A DNA stretch of 64,000 nt from Parabacteroides massiliensis. GTDB lineage: Bacteria; Bacteroidota; Bacteroidia; Bacteroidales; Tannerellaceae. Below, one piece after another: positions 26,188 through 36,633 of this stretch. A model generated the notes under the pieces. That model was not told the DNA's origin. It ran no database searches and saw only the letters and a list, made by a program, of their open reading frames with translations. Where the stretch lies: NCBI RefSeq assembly GCF_900155425.1, contig NZ_LT700190.1, positions 62,001-126,000 of the forward strand, given 5' to 3'. Positions within the stretch are counted from its first letter, which is position 1. Each line of letters starts with the position of its first letter. The translations under genes and the position numbers were made by a program.

Positions 26188-27231
26188 TTAAAGTTTTAAT
26201 CCGAATCCCATACTCATTTGATTGCCTATCCTTTCAGTGTGCACCAGTTCCTGTCCCAAGATTTGTCCATTTGTTCCTTGAGTTTTCTGAATGTATTCTT
26301 GTACGTCATGTTTCATATCATTCCAGATACGGTCAGCCCTTGTTGTATTCTCCAGTAGCAATGAAGACTTATATTCTTCATATTTGGTTATCAGCCCCAA
26401 CCGTGCAAGCATGATGTTATCTCCGGAAGCGTACATGTCCACGCTTTTGCGCAACAGGTCATCAGCGGTAAACACTCCTTTCTTCACACCTTCCTCGATG
26501 CTCTGAAGGGAAAGTTTATCCGTTGCACGCATCTCAGCCTTTTCTAAGGTCGCCATCTGTAACTGATGCATCCGTTCCATTTCGGGCCCCGCTTCATGCA
26601 GCCGGTCAACAGCCATGTCCGGTACCCATACAGGGATAGCCTGGGACGATGTGAACCCATTGAAGAACGCCGTTTTTTCTTTTATCCCGCCGGTAATGTT
26701 TCCCAATTCCTGTTTCGTGGAATCCTTGTCCTGTATCCAGATAACCTCTTCTTTCTGTGTTAGTTGGACAGCCATATTGATTTCCCTGTCAATGAGGGCA
26801 CTTACTTTCTGGTTCCGTTCGATGGGATCAGTGTACTTCCGGCATAACCGGTCAATCTGATACGCCATGTTTGCTGTCCGCTGTTTGAACAGCCTTGCCG
26901 CGTTTTTGTCCAGTCCCATTTCGTTCAGTGTTCGGTCCATTTTCAGGTTAATCTCATTGCGCCACCCCCTGAAATCCGATTCATTGGGTTGGTACATTCC
27001 TTTCCCGTCAATCTTGATTTTTTGTCTCAGCTCACGGTCCCGTCCTTGCGGAAGGATCTCCATCATGGCCCTTTCCGTTTCAGGAGAGACCAGCATCCGG
27101 CGTAGTATCTCAGCCGGGACACCTAGTCCTCCGGCACCCAGCCCTTGCACGGACAAGTTGTTTTGGGAACCGAAGAATGTTTCCAGTAAGGCGGCGACCG
27201 TGTCCACCATTTTTGCCAATACTTGTTGCAT
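26188..27231 (-). CDS. Helical protein with GLKL tail, 347 aa
   Basis: Soluble helical protein with a hydrophobic, glycine-rich patch near the start (LGAGGLGVPAEILRR). It ends in FGLKL, the tail shared with several other proteins of the block. Operon member between the 758-aa and 245-aa genes. Family unknown. Confidence 0.8.
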   Translation of the reverse strand: MQQVLAKMVDTVAALLETFFGSQNNLSVQGLGAGGLGVPAEILRRMLVSPETERAMMEILPQGRDRELRQKIKIDGKGMYQPNESDFRGWRNEINLKMDRTLNEMGLDKNAARLFKQRTANMAYQIDRLCRKYTDPIERNQKVSALIDREINMAVQLTQKEEVIWIQDKDSTKQELGNITGGIKEKTAFFNGFTSSQAIPVWVPDMAVDRLHEAGPEMERMHQLQMATLEKAEMRATDKLSLQSIEEGVKKGVFTADDLLRKSVDMYASGDNIMLARLGLITKYEEYKSSLLLENTTRADRIWNDMKHDVQEYIQKTQGTNGQILGQELVHTERIGNQMSMGFGLKL

Positions 27232-27259
27232 AGTTCTTTATGGTTTTAGTTTTATATTC

Positions 27260-29536
27260 CTATTTCTCTACGCTGTTGGCTGCTTCGTAACTGCCTTTTA
27301 TCACAGCTGCCCGATTTGACAACTCCTTTCGTACTCTGTCTATTGAATTTTGCAGCATCTTCCGTTCGATAAGGCTGTGACAGTTCGGCAGGGCTTTCTT
27401 CATCCGGATAAACTTCGTCAACCGATCTTCAAAGCCATCGTTTATCAAGCTGCCGCCGCATAAGTTACGGAATGACTCTCGGCTGTCAAATAGTTTCTCC
27501 AGTTCTGAGAATTCATTCTCGTTTGCCATGCGATCCAGAATCTTCAGATAATCTTCCTTATTATCCTTATAATCATCCTCGCAAGGCCATATGCTACGGA
27601 TATAGTTATATTCATTGCCATATCTTGAGTTGTAATCCACATAGACCGGATGTACTTCTTCGCATACACCTTCATTAGCCGACAAACTGGGAAGGAATTC
27701 TTTGTAATTTTCACACCCGAGTGACGGGGTGAAGTATTGTTCTGAAATAATGCCCCAACCGTGGAAGCTGAATCCGGCCTTGTAATATACTTCCGTAATG
27801 GTCGCAAACTTCTTCAGGAACCCCCTAAAATAATCCACACTCTCTTTATCTTTTCCAGCATTTGCTGTCCAATCTGATAGTCCGAACAATTTCAGCACTT
27901 CCAACTCTGCATCGTCAAACTCCACACCTTCACATCCAATGGAATCTGACAGTTTTCGGATAATGTCTATATCGTGCAAGTCTTTCTTTTCCGGCTTTTT
28001 CTCCAACATCTCAACCATCTCATACAAAAGGACTTCCATTTCTTTCAGATAGTGAAGTTTTACTTCGGCTAATACTCTATCCGGACGAAGATCGTCAGCT
28101 TCTCTACCGGCTTTTTCCAATCGCTGCTCTTCAGCAGATATTTCATCCAGCGCTTTTGCAGCCATGTTTATCTTTTCGACAATTAAATTCTTTTCTGTCA
28201 GGACATACAATTTAGAGATATTGTCCAATAATGGCATTCGTTCTTTAATAAAAATAGCATCAAAAATAGTATCTTTACAATTAGGCATCGATTTATAGTG
28301 ATTGATCAATATCCCCTCCAATTCCCAAACGAATTCAGGTTCTTTCCATAACAATTCTGATTGAATAATTAAGCCCGCCGCTTCATTCAAGCAGGATGAT
28401 GACGCACCGTTAAATCCCTCTTTAATTCCATGAAGTATTTCACTTTTGCTATATTTACCCTCTTTTGGTGACAGATACTCTTTCAGTTCAGATAAAGTTT
28501 TTTCGTTTTCGGCTTTTGAGCATAAATCTTCAATCTTACCGCATATTTCCGACAATCTCCTTTCAAGAGCCACAAGAATATTCTCTTCTTTTGTCAAATC
28601 CATGATTTTCTTTTCTTTAGACGGAGAGAGTGAGATATACGCATGGGCTTCCCTTATACTTTTAATTTCGGTAGCAATTTCATTTAACCGTACATCTTTG
28701 ATATACCACCAATTCACAAAGAGGAACACATTTTGGAAATCTGTAATATCATGCAATTGGATTTGGGATAAGTACTCAACCCTATCGGTCAAACTATCCT
28801 TGTTCCCCAGTTCAGGTTTGAAAGCCGGAGAATTTGCCAGCGCATTGACCAAAATTGAGGAAGGATAAGGGAATTTTTTAGCATACACAACCAGATATTC
28901 CACTATACCCTCTAATTCATCGCAATTCGGGTCGGTAATCCGGGACAACAAGTCCGGTATCCCCTGTTTGTTGACAACATGGTTGTAATACCTGCAATAG
29001 AAATGTATCGGAGCTCCTGATGGCCAAAAGGTGCCTTCTGAATCGGGGAATCCCATTGCATTCAGAAAATTGGTCGAGAATTTATTCCACTCTTTATTTT
29101 GCCAATACATCAAATATTCAACCGTATCCAGCCCATTGAAATACAAGTACACCAGCACACCTATTGGAACATCTATATACTTACTCCCCATAAAATCCGT
29201 GTGATATTTAAACTCAGGAAATACCATGGGACCGTTACCCTCAGTCGTAACGACGAACCTCGTTTCGCATCCGTATTTTTCAGAGCCATGCGCGTTCGTT
29301 ACTAAATCTGCAGCCAAACGTGCAAAATCATGTATGAGTTGCGGGAACGCTTTCCAACCGGAGCAAGTTCTCATTTCGCTATACTCCCTGTCCGGTTCAA
29401 TTATATAAGCGAAAAAGCATATCGAGTCCTGTCCGGCAGGTTGCTCCGCTGAAGAAGCGGTCATGCCACCGGCTATCATTGTTTCCATTTCTTCCTGGGA
29501 AGGTTTCTTTTTAAAAAAACTTGCAAACGTATTCAT
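27260..29536 (-). CDS. Large cytosolic protein, 758 aa
   Basis: No signal peptide or membrane segments. The N-terminal 200 residues look globular alpha/beta, the middle (about 300-520) is rich in charged helices with coiled-coil character (LVALERRLSEICGKIEDL). It is the first gene of the 29.5-20 kb operon and has a strong promoter. No Walker or other catalytic motif seen. Family unknown. Confidence 0.82.
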   Translation of the reverse strand: MNTFASFFKKKPSQEEMETMIAGGMTASSAEQPAGQDSICFFAYIIEPDREYSEMRTCSGWKAFPQLIHDFARLAADLVTNAHGSEKYGCETRFVVTTEGNGPMVFPEFKYHTDFMGSKYIDVPIGVLVYLYFNGLDTVEYLMYWQNKEWNKFSTNFLNAMGFPDSEGTFWPSGAPIHFYCRYYNHVVNKQGIPDLLSRITDPNCDELEGIVEYLVVYAKKFPYPSSILVNALANSPAFKPELGNKDSLTDRVEYLSQIQLHDITDFQNVFLFVNWWYIKDVRLNEIATEIKSIREAHAYISLSPSKEKKIMDLTKEENILVALERRLSEICGKIEDLCSKAENEKTLSELKEYLSPKEGKYSKSEILHGIKEGFNGASSSCLNEAAGLIIQSELLWKEPEFVWELEGILINHYKSMPNCKDTIFDAIFIKERMPLLDNISKLYVLTEKNLIVEKINMAAKALDEISAEEQRLEKAGREADDLRPDRVLAEVKLHYLKEMEVLLYEMVEMLEKKPEKKDLHDIDIIRKLSDSIGCEGVEFDDAELEVLKLFGLSDWTANAGKDKESVDYFRGFLKKFATITEVYYKAGFSFHGWGIISEQYFTPSLGCENYKEFLPSLSANEGVCEEVHPVYVDYNSRYGNEYNYIRSIWPCEDDYKDNKEDYLKILDRMANENEFSELEKLFDSRESFRNLCGGSLINDGFEDRLTKFIRMKKALPNCHSLIERKMLQNSIDRVRKELSNRAAVIKGSYEAANSVEK

Positions 29537-29560
29537 AGTGTCTATTTGTTTTGGTTACTG

Positions 29561-29592
29561 CAAATTTACGATTTATATTTCACACTTACAAA
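29561..29592 (-). promoter_or_regulatory. Consensus promoter of the 29.5-20 kb operon
   Basis: On the minus strand TTTG (29589-29592), 20 bp, then TAAATTTG (29561-29568): a full -33/-7 match, about 25 bp upstream of ATG 29536. The 29537-29780 gap contains no supportable gene. Confidence 0.75.
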
Positions 29593-29780
29593 TATAAGTC
29601 CCTGTTTATTAGGTTGGTTTCGTATCATATCCGGATTGTCTTGCTATGATCAAAATTTCACAAGACTGTCTTTTACTAAGGGTCGTCGGAATTTGGCACT
29701 GTCAAGTATTTCTCCATTTTCTGTCATCGACATGGCTCATCATTCTATTATCAATTCTTAAATTCAGTTCTTGCTTGTAC

Positions 29781-32700
29781 TTAGAATGTGTCTTTAGCCG
29801 GCGACGTTATTTTTTGTATGATTGACTCAACAGTTTCCCAGATTAGCCTTCTCATTTCATTACTCTCACTTACCCAGCTTTTATTCCTATTATTAAGCAT
29901 TCTATAAAAGTTTTCCCAAGAATTTCTTTCATCCGGACTTATGGAGGATTGAATATATGCTTCAACCGCATCCGGCGACATACATAACAACAGATAGCGT
30001 TCTGGCTTATCTGTCCAAAACTTCGTCCTTGTTTCTTCATCCAAAGCGGCATACAAATGAGACTTCTCCCATGTCCAGTCCGGATCGGTTGGATCCATGA
30101 AGTCCTGTCCGTCCCTATCCGGAACAAAGTATAAGGGGGAAGGAAGACTATTTTTGGTATCTTTTCCTGTATCATCCTTATTCTCTTTTGGGGAATCAAC
30201 GGCTGCGTTATCTTCCTCTTCCATATTTATCGCTTGTGCCAACGCATCATCGGAAATCTCCGCTGTCTCCAGCATGGATTCGTCGATTTCCTTTTCCTCG
30301 CCGGCGGTGAATTCATCACCCAACCCGAAATCAATCTCACATCCGGAGTGGAAGGGGACAGTATCATCTTCCCTTTCCGGCTGCCGATCGGCATGAGGTG
30401 TCTCTTCCTCGTTACTTTTCGAAGGTGAGACAGGTCCTTCCTGTGTAGTATTCTTCTGTTCATTCTCCACCTTTTCAGCCGGTATCTCTTTCTTCTTGGC
30501 AGTCTTGGCTTCGTTGGCTGCAAGGAATTGTTTCCGCTGTTCATTTGCATGTCGTGAAATATCGTCCAGCTTTACTTTCAACATGAACATATCAGGGACC
30601 TCTTTCCCTGAAAACCAGTCCTGGGTATATCGGGCCAGTTCCTGGTACACGCCTATCTTCTCTGTGGCAAGCTGTATATCAATCTCCTTCAGCATTTCAT
30701 CCTTGACAATCCAAGGGGGCAGTTTTTTCCTGTTTTCCTCGAAATAGGAACGGACAGTCTTGACCTTATCCAGTGCCTCTTTTGCGGTGTATTCATAGTC
30801 CATCCGTGCGACCCCTACAAAGAGCTGGCAGACGATGCAGTCCAGCCAAGTCAGTTTGTTGCCTTTCAGAATATCGTACCGTTCGGGGGAATTGAACTTC
30901 ACCCCAGCCGAGCTGTATTGGGCCAGTCCCATCTGGATAGCTAACTCCGAATACAGGAATGCTGAAGAGCCGGCAGTATTGAAGTGCTCGATTTCCTTCA
31001 GCACGTCCAGTATGAATTTCCGGGAATCACGCCAGAGGAACACCAGAGAAATCCATTTCTCCGCTGCCTCGTGTCTTTTCTGATCGTCGATGTCCAGGTT
31101 AAAGACTGTCTCCGTCCACAGGTGCAACTGGTCTACGGCAGCCATCAGCCGTTCGTTCTCACGCTCTTCCTTTATCTGTTGCAGCAGCGGTTCCAGCACC
31201 ATGAGCGTGCTCCGGTTCTCCAATATCAGCCGTTGGATTTCCACCTCATATTCCGGTTCCATCCCCGACTTTCCGTCGCCATTGCCAATTTTTCCGCTGT
31301 AATACTTGATATCGTTGGACAATATCGTTGCATAAATGGAAATCAGGTTGACATCCACTGTGGAGAATTGATTATTGACATAACCATTATATGCCTCGAT
31401 TCGTTTTTCCAAATATTTGAAGAACCGAGTGTTCATGATTGAGCCTATCATCGTACCGTTCGATATCAAGGAATCCGGCGTGATGAAAGGCTGCTCGAAT
31501 ACCCATTCCAATTGAGCCCGTGTGATTTCCGGACAATCCTTGTAACGGTCAATCTCCTTACGCAGAAGCGTGCCCCGTGAAAGGCGCTCCAGCGTATGCC
31601 GTATCTCTTTGCCGGTATCCGGCAATACGTCAGGCTCTTTCTCCGGAGCCGGTCCTGCAGCAGGTACGGAGGACGGTCTCCCTACCGTCTTGGCTAATGA
31701 CATTTTCTCACGCAGCATATCACCAAAATTCGGTTTTGAAGAATGTCCATCTTCCTGATTCTCTGTTTCCGTTCGAACCGGCCCTACAGCAATCTTATCA
31801 TCTGTCCCCATTTTCCCGACAACGGCATACTTACCCGACCCACCCGGAGTATCATCATCCACGTAACGTCCCTGAAGCATCAGCTTCTCTTTGAGGTCCG
31901 CTTTAAGTCCTTTTTCGTCGAGGTTCATTTTGAACCTTTCCTCTTCGGCGGTAAGTCCTCCATGCATGCTGTGATATTCCAGGATTTGTTTCTTGATTCT
32001 GCCCAGGTCGTATTCCTCCTTGAGGGAAGAAATGAATTTGAAATGCTTGTTCGCCTTGTTGTTCTCCAGTTCGTCACGCAGGAGTTCAAATGTCAGTATA
32101 TGGATGGATCGCATGTCATCAACCGGCATATTGAACAGCATCTCGATGTCATTGATACTGGTGATTTCGTAGTAGTTGGATCCCTCGATGATTTCCTCCA
32201 CGTCCTTGTACACCGTCACCCTCTTCTCCAGATCATCCTTTTCCTCGATTACCTTTAGCAGTCTGGCAAGCAGCTGGTCGCTCGGCAGATACCGCTTCAT
32301 GATTTCGGCAATACCGGTCTTTGCCTTTTCGTCATATTCGTCGGCATCCATCAGTTCTTTTAGTCTGACCGCATCTCCTTTGAATGAATTGTCGAGTAGT
32401 CTTGAGTCCTGAATCCTGCACCAGTTCTTGAACGAGCTTTCGTCAATCGGTGTCTTTTCGTCCAACTTGTTCTCTTTCCGGAACGAGTATTCGCGTAACG
32501 AGACGGATTTCTCTGCTTTCTTGCCACGCAGGAAATTGACGAAAGCCTGGTACTTTTCGTCCATGATTGGAGTCTTGTCGATGTTGGCAAAACGCCAGCA
32601 GGACACCACCTCGTCGGGAATGAAGTTAAAGCTGTTCTTTATCTGATCATACCGTGTTTTCAAGTGGTATTCCAGCGCCCCCCTCTTCATGTCATCCTGC

Positions 32701-32843
32701 ACCAGCCCTTTGGCGGCATAGCATACGATATTGGACGCACTTTCGACAGAGACGAAAAGCCTGCACTCCTTGCTTACACGGATATCCTGCATGTTAGCCT
32801 GTCCTTTCGAGGTACCAAACAGAGACTCAAGGAACTTTCTCAT
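29781..32843 (-). CDS. Large cytosolic protein, 1020 aa, paralogue of the 599-aa protein at 37.0 kb
   Basis: A soluble multi-part protein. The N-terminus (1-110) and a central block (EITRAQLEWVFEQPFITPDSL then SIMNTRFF) align by eye with the 599-aa protein encoded at 37030-38829 (ALTRAQLQYLMRTGTTAETL then VIMETPFF). Residues about 760-900 are acidic and low-complexity and act as a linker to a C-terminal helical domain. Last gene of the 45.3-29.8 kb operon; its start overlaps the previous stop by 4 bp. Family unknown; its size and acidic linker suggest a scaffold. Confidence 0.82.
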   Translation of the reverse strand: MRKFLESLFGTSKGQANMQDIRVSKECRLFVSVESASNIVCYAAKGLVQDDMKRGALEYHLKTRYDQIKNSFNFIPDEVVSCWRFANIDKTPIMDEKYQAFVNFLRGKKAEKSVSLREYSFRKENKLDEKTPIDESSFKNWCRIQDSRLLDNSFKGDAVRLKELMDADEYDEKAKTGIAEIMKRYLPSDQLLARLLKVIEEKDDLEKRVTVYKDVEEIIEGSNYYEITSINDIEMLFNMPVDDMRSIHILTFELLRDELENNKANKHFKFISSLKEEYDLGRIKKQILEYHSMHGGLTAEEERFKMNLDEKGLKADLKEKLMLQGRYVDDDTPGGSGKYAVVGKMGTDDKIAVGPVRTETENQEDGHSSKPNFGDMLREKMSLAKTVGRPSSVPAAGPAPEKEPDVLPDTGKEIRHTLERLSRGTLLRKEIDRYKDCPEITRAQLEWVFEQPFITPDSLISNGTMIGSIMNTRFFKYLEKRIEAYNGYVNNQFSTVDVNLISIYATILSNDIKYYSGKIGNGDGKSGMEPEYEVEIQRLILENRSTLMVLEPLLQQIKEERENERLMAAVDQLHLWTETVFNLDIDDQKRHEAAEKWISLVFLWRDSRKFILDVLKEIEHFNTAGSSAFLYSELAIQMGLAQYSSAGVKFNSPERYDILKGNKLTWLDCIVCQLFVGVARMDYEYTAKEALDKVKTVRSYFEENRKKLPPWIVKDEMLKEIDIQLATEKIGVYQELARYTQDWFSGKEVPDMFMLKVKLDDISRHANEQRKQFLAANEAKTAKKKEIPAEKVENEQKNTTQEGPVSPSKSNEEETPHADRQPEREDDTVPFHSGCEIDFGLGDEFTAGEEKEIDESMLETAEISDDALAQAINMEEEDNAAVDSPKENKDDTGKDTKNSLPSPLYFVPDRDGQDFMDPTDPDWTWEKSHLYAALDEETRTKFWTDKPERYLLLCMSPDAVEAYIQSSISPDERNSWENFYRMLNNRNKSWVSESNEMRRLIWETVESIIQKITSPAKDTF

Positions 32844-33178
32844 TTCAGTGATATTTTATAACAGTTTGAAGTCAGTTTATCTATAGTATTGATGCCGGGA
32901 GACACCACCAGAAGCCGGCACTGTTTTTCAGTGTCCTTTCGGAAAAGTACCATACCGTTCTCAAGTTCTATATGTGGGATCGGATCTTCCATAAGCCTGT
33001 CCTTCTTGTTGGAGAACATAGCCAGCCGGCAGACTATCTTGTCAGCTACATCAATGCTATAGTCCCCGTCATTCAGAATATTCTGCACATCTTCTTTTGT
33101 AACGTCGCAGTATTCCACCAAATCACTCACTCCCAGCTGAGAGTTTACCACACACTCCTTTATCAAATCTTTTATCAT
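32840..33178 (-). CDS. Small hypothetical protein, 112 aa
   Basis: The N-terminal part (SDLVEYCDVTKEDVQNILND, about 19-38) looks like a helix-turn-helix of the XRE type, followed by a short beta-rich end. It overlaps both neighbours by 4 bp. A DNA-binding regulator is possible but weakly supported. Confidence 0.72.
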   Translation of the reverse strand: MIKDLIKECVVNSQLGVSDLVEYCDVTKEDVQNILNDGDYSIDVADKIVCRLAMFSNKKDRLMEDPIPHIELENGMVLFRKDTEKQCRLLVVSPGINTIDKLTSNCYKISLK

Positions 33179-33753
33179 AATTTCAAACCGTGTTTTTCGT
33201 TATTAGTTAACTTTACCTGTTCACCGGTTCCCTTCCCGGCTGCCGGTGAAGTACCGAATATGCGCTGCATCTCTTCCTTGTATTTCTGAGGGTTAGATTT
33301 CTTCAGCTCATTCAGCTGAGTCAGTTGTTCGACGGTCATGCCGTTGGCCCCTTCCCGTCTTTCAGGGATTTGCCTGCTTGTGTCCATCTGGCGGGGAGTT
33401 CCATTTGTCTGCTCTTCTCTGTTCTGAGGGGGTATCTGTTGCCCGTTTTCAGTCCTTGTTGTGTCGCCCGGCAAACCCTGGCGTTGTTTCTCTGCCTGAT
33501 GAATAGCCTCATTGGTTGCGCCCATGACTCTGTTCCGTACACTTTCCTCCGTTCTTTGTCTTGCGGCCTCGCGTATTTCACGTACTCCTTCACGTCTGCG
33601 TCCTGTTACAATTTTCCCGATGCCGTCCAGCACTCTTCTCCGTGCCCGGTTTTTGGAACTGTTCTCGTAACTTTCTATCCGGGTCCGTTCACGGTTATAT
33701 GCCCGTTCCTCCCGAATGGAATCCTGGTCTTGCGTTGTCTGTTTTTTTGCCAT
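33175..33753 (-). CDS. Highly charged disordered protein with GLKL tail, 192 aa
   Basis: Very rich in R, E, Q and N, with an arginine-rich region (about 30-80) likely to bind nucleic acid. It ends in KHGLKL. The start overlaps nothing upstream; the stop overlaps the next start by 4 bp. Family unknown; an accessory DNA-binding or translocated protein would fit. Confidence 0.75.
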   Translation of the reverse strand: MAKKQTTQDQDSIREERAYNRERTRIESYENSSKNRARRRVLDGIGKIVTGRRREGVREIREAARQRTEESVRNRVMGATNEAIHQAEKQRQGLPGDTTRTENGQQIPPQNREEQTNGTPRQMDTSRQIPERREGANGMTVEQLTQLNELKKSNPQKYKEEMQRIFGTSPAAGKGTGEQVKLTNNEKHGLKL

Positions 33754-33784
33754 AGTATATGTTTTGGTTTAGTGAGTAAACTAG

Positions 33785-34210
33785 TTATCTGTGTAAACCC
33801 TTTCCTTTGGAGTTCTCCTGAGCCTCGCGGTCTCTTTGGAAAGTCGCCGGCCGTTCGGCTTTCTGTGCCTCTTCTTTCTTTTTGAAGAGAACCTCTTCTT
33901 CGGGAGTACGTATGTTGGAGGATACGGCAGTAGAGATGCTGCCCACTACAGCTCCGATACCTGTATTCAGAGCCTTTGAGTCCAGTACCTCATAAGCCAC
34001 CCGGTTACCGAAATTCTTGACCCGTTGTTTCATGTCGGGTTTTGGAGCATCCATGGATGTACCAAGACCGCCGTTTTCTCTCAGCTGTTTTATCTTAGCC
34101 TTTCTCCGTCGGGTCTCCTCATGCAACATCTTATATGCCACTTCCGTTGCAATCTCGATGCCTACCTTCTTAACGACAGGCGCTATTGCCGCTGCCAGCT
34201 GTATTGCCAT
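33785..34210 (-). CDS. Small protein with GLHR tail, 141 aa
   Basis: The N-terminal about 25 residues are hydrophobic and helical (AAAIAPVVKKVGIEIATEVA), then a basic region and a second small hydrophobic patch (TGIGAVVGSISTAVSS). It ends in KGKGLHR. Possibly peripheral to the membrane. It follows the 530-aa membrane protein by 21 bp. Family unknown. Confidence 0.75.
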   Translation of the reverse strand: MAIQLAAAIAPVVKKVGIEIATEVAYKMLHEETRRRKAKIKQLRENGGLGTSMDAPKPDMKQRVKNFGNRVAYEVLDSKALNTGIGAVVGSISTAVSSNIRTPEEEVLFKKKEEAQKAERPATFQRDREAQENSKGKGLHR

Positions 34211-34231
34211 AATATCTTATATTTTTAATTA

Positions 34232-35824
34232 TTACAAATGCTTTTTTAACCCCTCGTTAATGTTCGCCGAAACATTGTTAGTGTTAGAAGCAAGTGCGTC
34301 GCGGGTCGCCTTCAGCCAGTCGCCGCCTTCCATCCGCACCTTAGCCTCGTTGCGTGCCACCTCATTCAGGTTATTGCGTGTCAGGAACTCATTCAGTCTC
34401 TTTTCATCGGCTCCGAAGTACACCTGTATGCCGTCTATTCCCTTCTCTCTCACTATATTCATAAGTTCGGCATTTGTCTTTTCTTTGGCCACCTGTTTCT
34501 CGGTTGTCCGGTCATCGATCTGCCGTCCGTTCACTATGGACTGCTGGCGTTCCCGGTTTTCTGCCACACGTTCCTTCATGTCGTAATCGTTCAGTATATT
34601 CATGCCTTGTTGCGTCATATCTGATCTGCTGGAGAAACTTCCGAAAAGATTTCCGAGAAGCGGGGAAACCGCAACACCCAAACCACCGACCAGCAATCCA
34701 CTTATATTCGTTCCACCCAGTAACTTCGACATGAAGAATCCGGCCACTGCCAGTACTACACGTCCCAGAATCGATCCGAAGAATTCCTTTATTCCGTTGT
34801 GTGACTCTTGCGAGACACCAGACATGCCGTTATTCATCACATTCCCCATCATGGAGCCCAGCCCCGGCAACTGCTGTCCGGCTTCCGTTCCTTGACCGAC
34901 AGGGTTTGCTATCGGGTTGAGACCGTATTCGGAACGTAGCTTGTTTGCCGCATCTGTCCGGATGGAATTTGCCTCTACCTGTTGTGCGGAAATATTTTCC
35001 TGATGAATCTGCTCGACGGCCATATCCAATCTCATTCGTTGCAGGTATTGGACACCCTGTTCATAGGTGGAGAATGTCGGTGACTGTGCCAGCAAGTCAT
35101 TCAGGTTATAGTTTCTATCCTTGGTGGTGAGAGCGTCAGCCTGGGCAAACACTTCCTCTCCTACTCTGAGGGAATCTTGTTTTGACATACCCATGGAGAA
35201 TGCCAGGTTCGCCGCTTCGCGCTGCAGGGCAAAATCCTTCGGGTCTATGACCATACGTTCCCAGGAAGTATGATTACCAAATACCAACCCCATATCAAAT
35301 CGCTCGCATTCCATTTTGCCGGGTTTCTTGATATCCAATTGGGGCATCTCGGAAATAATCTTGTCAGCCAGTTCCCTGGCTTTCTCTTCCCGCTGGCTAT
35401 GGGCTCCGAATTTGCTCTCCAGATACATCTTTCCCTCCATGGTGCTACGGAATGTCTTGGAGTTACGGAGCAGTTCGTCACGCTGCTGTTCGTTATATCT
35501 CGACATATCCAGTTGGTCCCTGTCTATGATGGTTCTCAGTTCCTGGGCAACCTTGTTTGTTTCGTCCTCAGTCAAGCCCATACCAAATATATGATTCTTC
35601 GTTTCATAAAGGAACTGGCTCACAGCCGGATTTGCCAAAGAAGCCTTGCTGATGCTCCCGCTTTTCATCGAATGCCACATTCTCTTGAAGAACCCCGGCT
35701 TTTCACGCATCACTTTCCCGTCAATGGAAATCTTTCCGTTCGCACCTATGTTCATCGCAGGCGTTTTCTCCGCACCCAGCCCATTGTTCCGGGCCTTATT
35801 TTCCTGATCTTTAGTTGTTGCCAT
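34232..35824 (-). CDS. Large protein with a glycine-rich membrane region, 530 aa
   Basis: The first 330 residues are charged and helical, then a glycine-rich hydrophobic stretch (about 345-395, including VVLAVAGFFMSKLLGG and GLLVGGLGVAVSPLLG) that could form two membrane helices, and a soluble C-terminal domain ending GLKKHL. The adjacent 267-aa gene also encodes a glycine-rich membrane region, so the two may form a membrane channel or scaffold. Family unknown. Confidence 0.8.
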   Translation of the reverse strand: MATTKDQENKARNNGLGAEKTPAMNIGANGKISIDGKVMREKPGFFKRMWHSMKSGSISKASLANPAVSQFLYETKNHIFGMGLTEDETNKVAQELRTIIDRDQLDMSRYNEQQRDELLRNSKTFRSTMEGKMYLESKFGAHSQREEKARELADKIISEMPQLDIKKPGKMECERFDMGLVFGNHTSWERMVIDPKDFALQREAANLAFSMGMSKQDSLRVGEEVFAQADALTTKDRNYNLNDLLAQSPTFSTYEQGVQYLQRMRLDMAVEQIHQENISAQQVEANSIRTDAANKLRSEYGLNPIANPVGQGTEAGQQLPGLGSMMGNVMNNGMSGVSQESHNGIKEFFGSILGRVVLAVAGFFMSKLLGGTNISGLLVGGLGVAVSPLLGNLFGSFSSRSDMTQQGMNILNDYDMKERVAENRERQQSIVNGRQIDDRTTEKQVAKEKTNAELMNIVREKGIDGIQVYFGADEKRLNEFLTRNNLNEVARNEAKVRMEGGDWLKATRDALASNTNNVSANINEGLKKHL

Positions 35825-35828
35825 ATCG

Positions 35829-36632
35829 TCAAAGTTTTACTGATGAATTTCTCTGTTGTGTCTGGATGGTGTCTGCCGGTACCAATGTTTTCCCGGTCTG
35901 CAGGGAATCACGGGTAGCCGCAATCTCCGCTTTCAGATCCACGCTGTCATTCCTGACCTCGTTGACTATGCCGTGCTTCTCGTTCCCAATTTCCGGGCGT
36001 GTCTGCCAGGCTTTTTCCACTTCCTTTGCGGACTGATCCCTTACTTCATTCTCTTTCACTTCTGGCTTCTTCTGATCCCCAGGTACCTTGCGGACACCGA
36101 CATAGTCTTCACCGTAATACCTTTCTCCTTCATTGGATCCCATGAAGTAATTGGACACCTTGCTGCCCAATGCTCCGCCGAGGACGGTTGTCAGGAGCGC
36201 TTTCCCCGGTCCCAACTTGCTGGATAGTACCATGGACACCAACAGTGGAATTGCCGTGCTCAGGAATCTTCCGCTAAGAAAAGACTCTCTGCCTTTGATT
36301 GTATCTACCAGATTGCCGCCCATGGTGCGAATTTCCTGTCCCATGATTCCGGCTCCCAAGCCGAATCCGAGCGAGCCCAGCAAACCGTTACCAAGCAGCA
36401 GACTAAGTCCAAAGGCAACGATGCCCATCAACATGGACTGTCCCAATGCTTTACCGGGTTTCACAGAAGCATCGACGGCATTGTTCTTTACTGTCAGATT
36501 ACCCACCACCCCCATGGGATAGTCCACCACTTTCCCAAGACCGTTCATCACAGTATTGACCGTCTCATTGCTTGAAAAACGTTCTTTGATATCTTCAGCA
36601 GGTCTATTTTCAACAATGTTCTTTTCTGCCAT
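35829..36632 (-). CDS. Glycine-rich multi-pass membrane protein, 267 aa
   Basis: Residues about 60-180 alternate hydrophobic glycine-rich segments (LMGIVAFGLSLLLGNG, GSLGFGLGAGIMG, IPLLVSMVLSS), compatible with three to four membrane passes. The C-terminal 80 residues are soluble and end SVKL. Transcribed just upstream of the 530-aa gene with a 4-bp gap. Family unknown. Confidence 0.8.
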   Translation of the reverse strand: MAEKNIVENRPAEDIKERFSSNETVNTVMNGLGKVVDYPMGVVGNLTVKNNAVDASVKPGKALGQSMLMGIVAFGLSLLLGNGLLGSLGFGLGAGIMGQEIRTMGGNLVDTIKGRESFLSGRFLSTAIPLLVSMVLSSKLGPGKALLTTVLGGALGSKVSNYFMGSNEGERYYGEDYVGVRKVPGDQKKPEVKENEVRDQSAKEVEKAWQTRPEIGNEKHGIVNEVRNDSVDLKAEIAATRDSLQTGKTLVPADTIQTQQRNSSVKL

Positions 36633-36633
36633 A

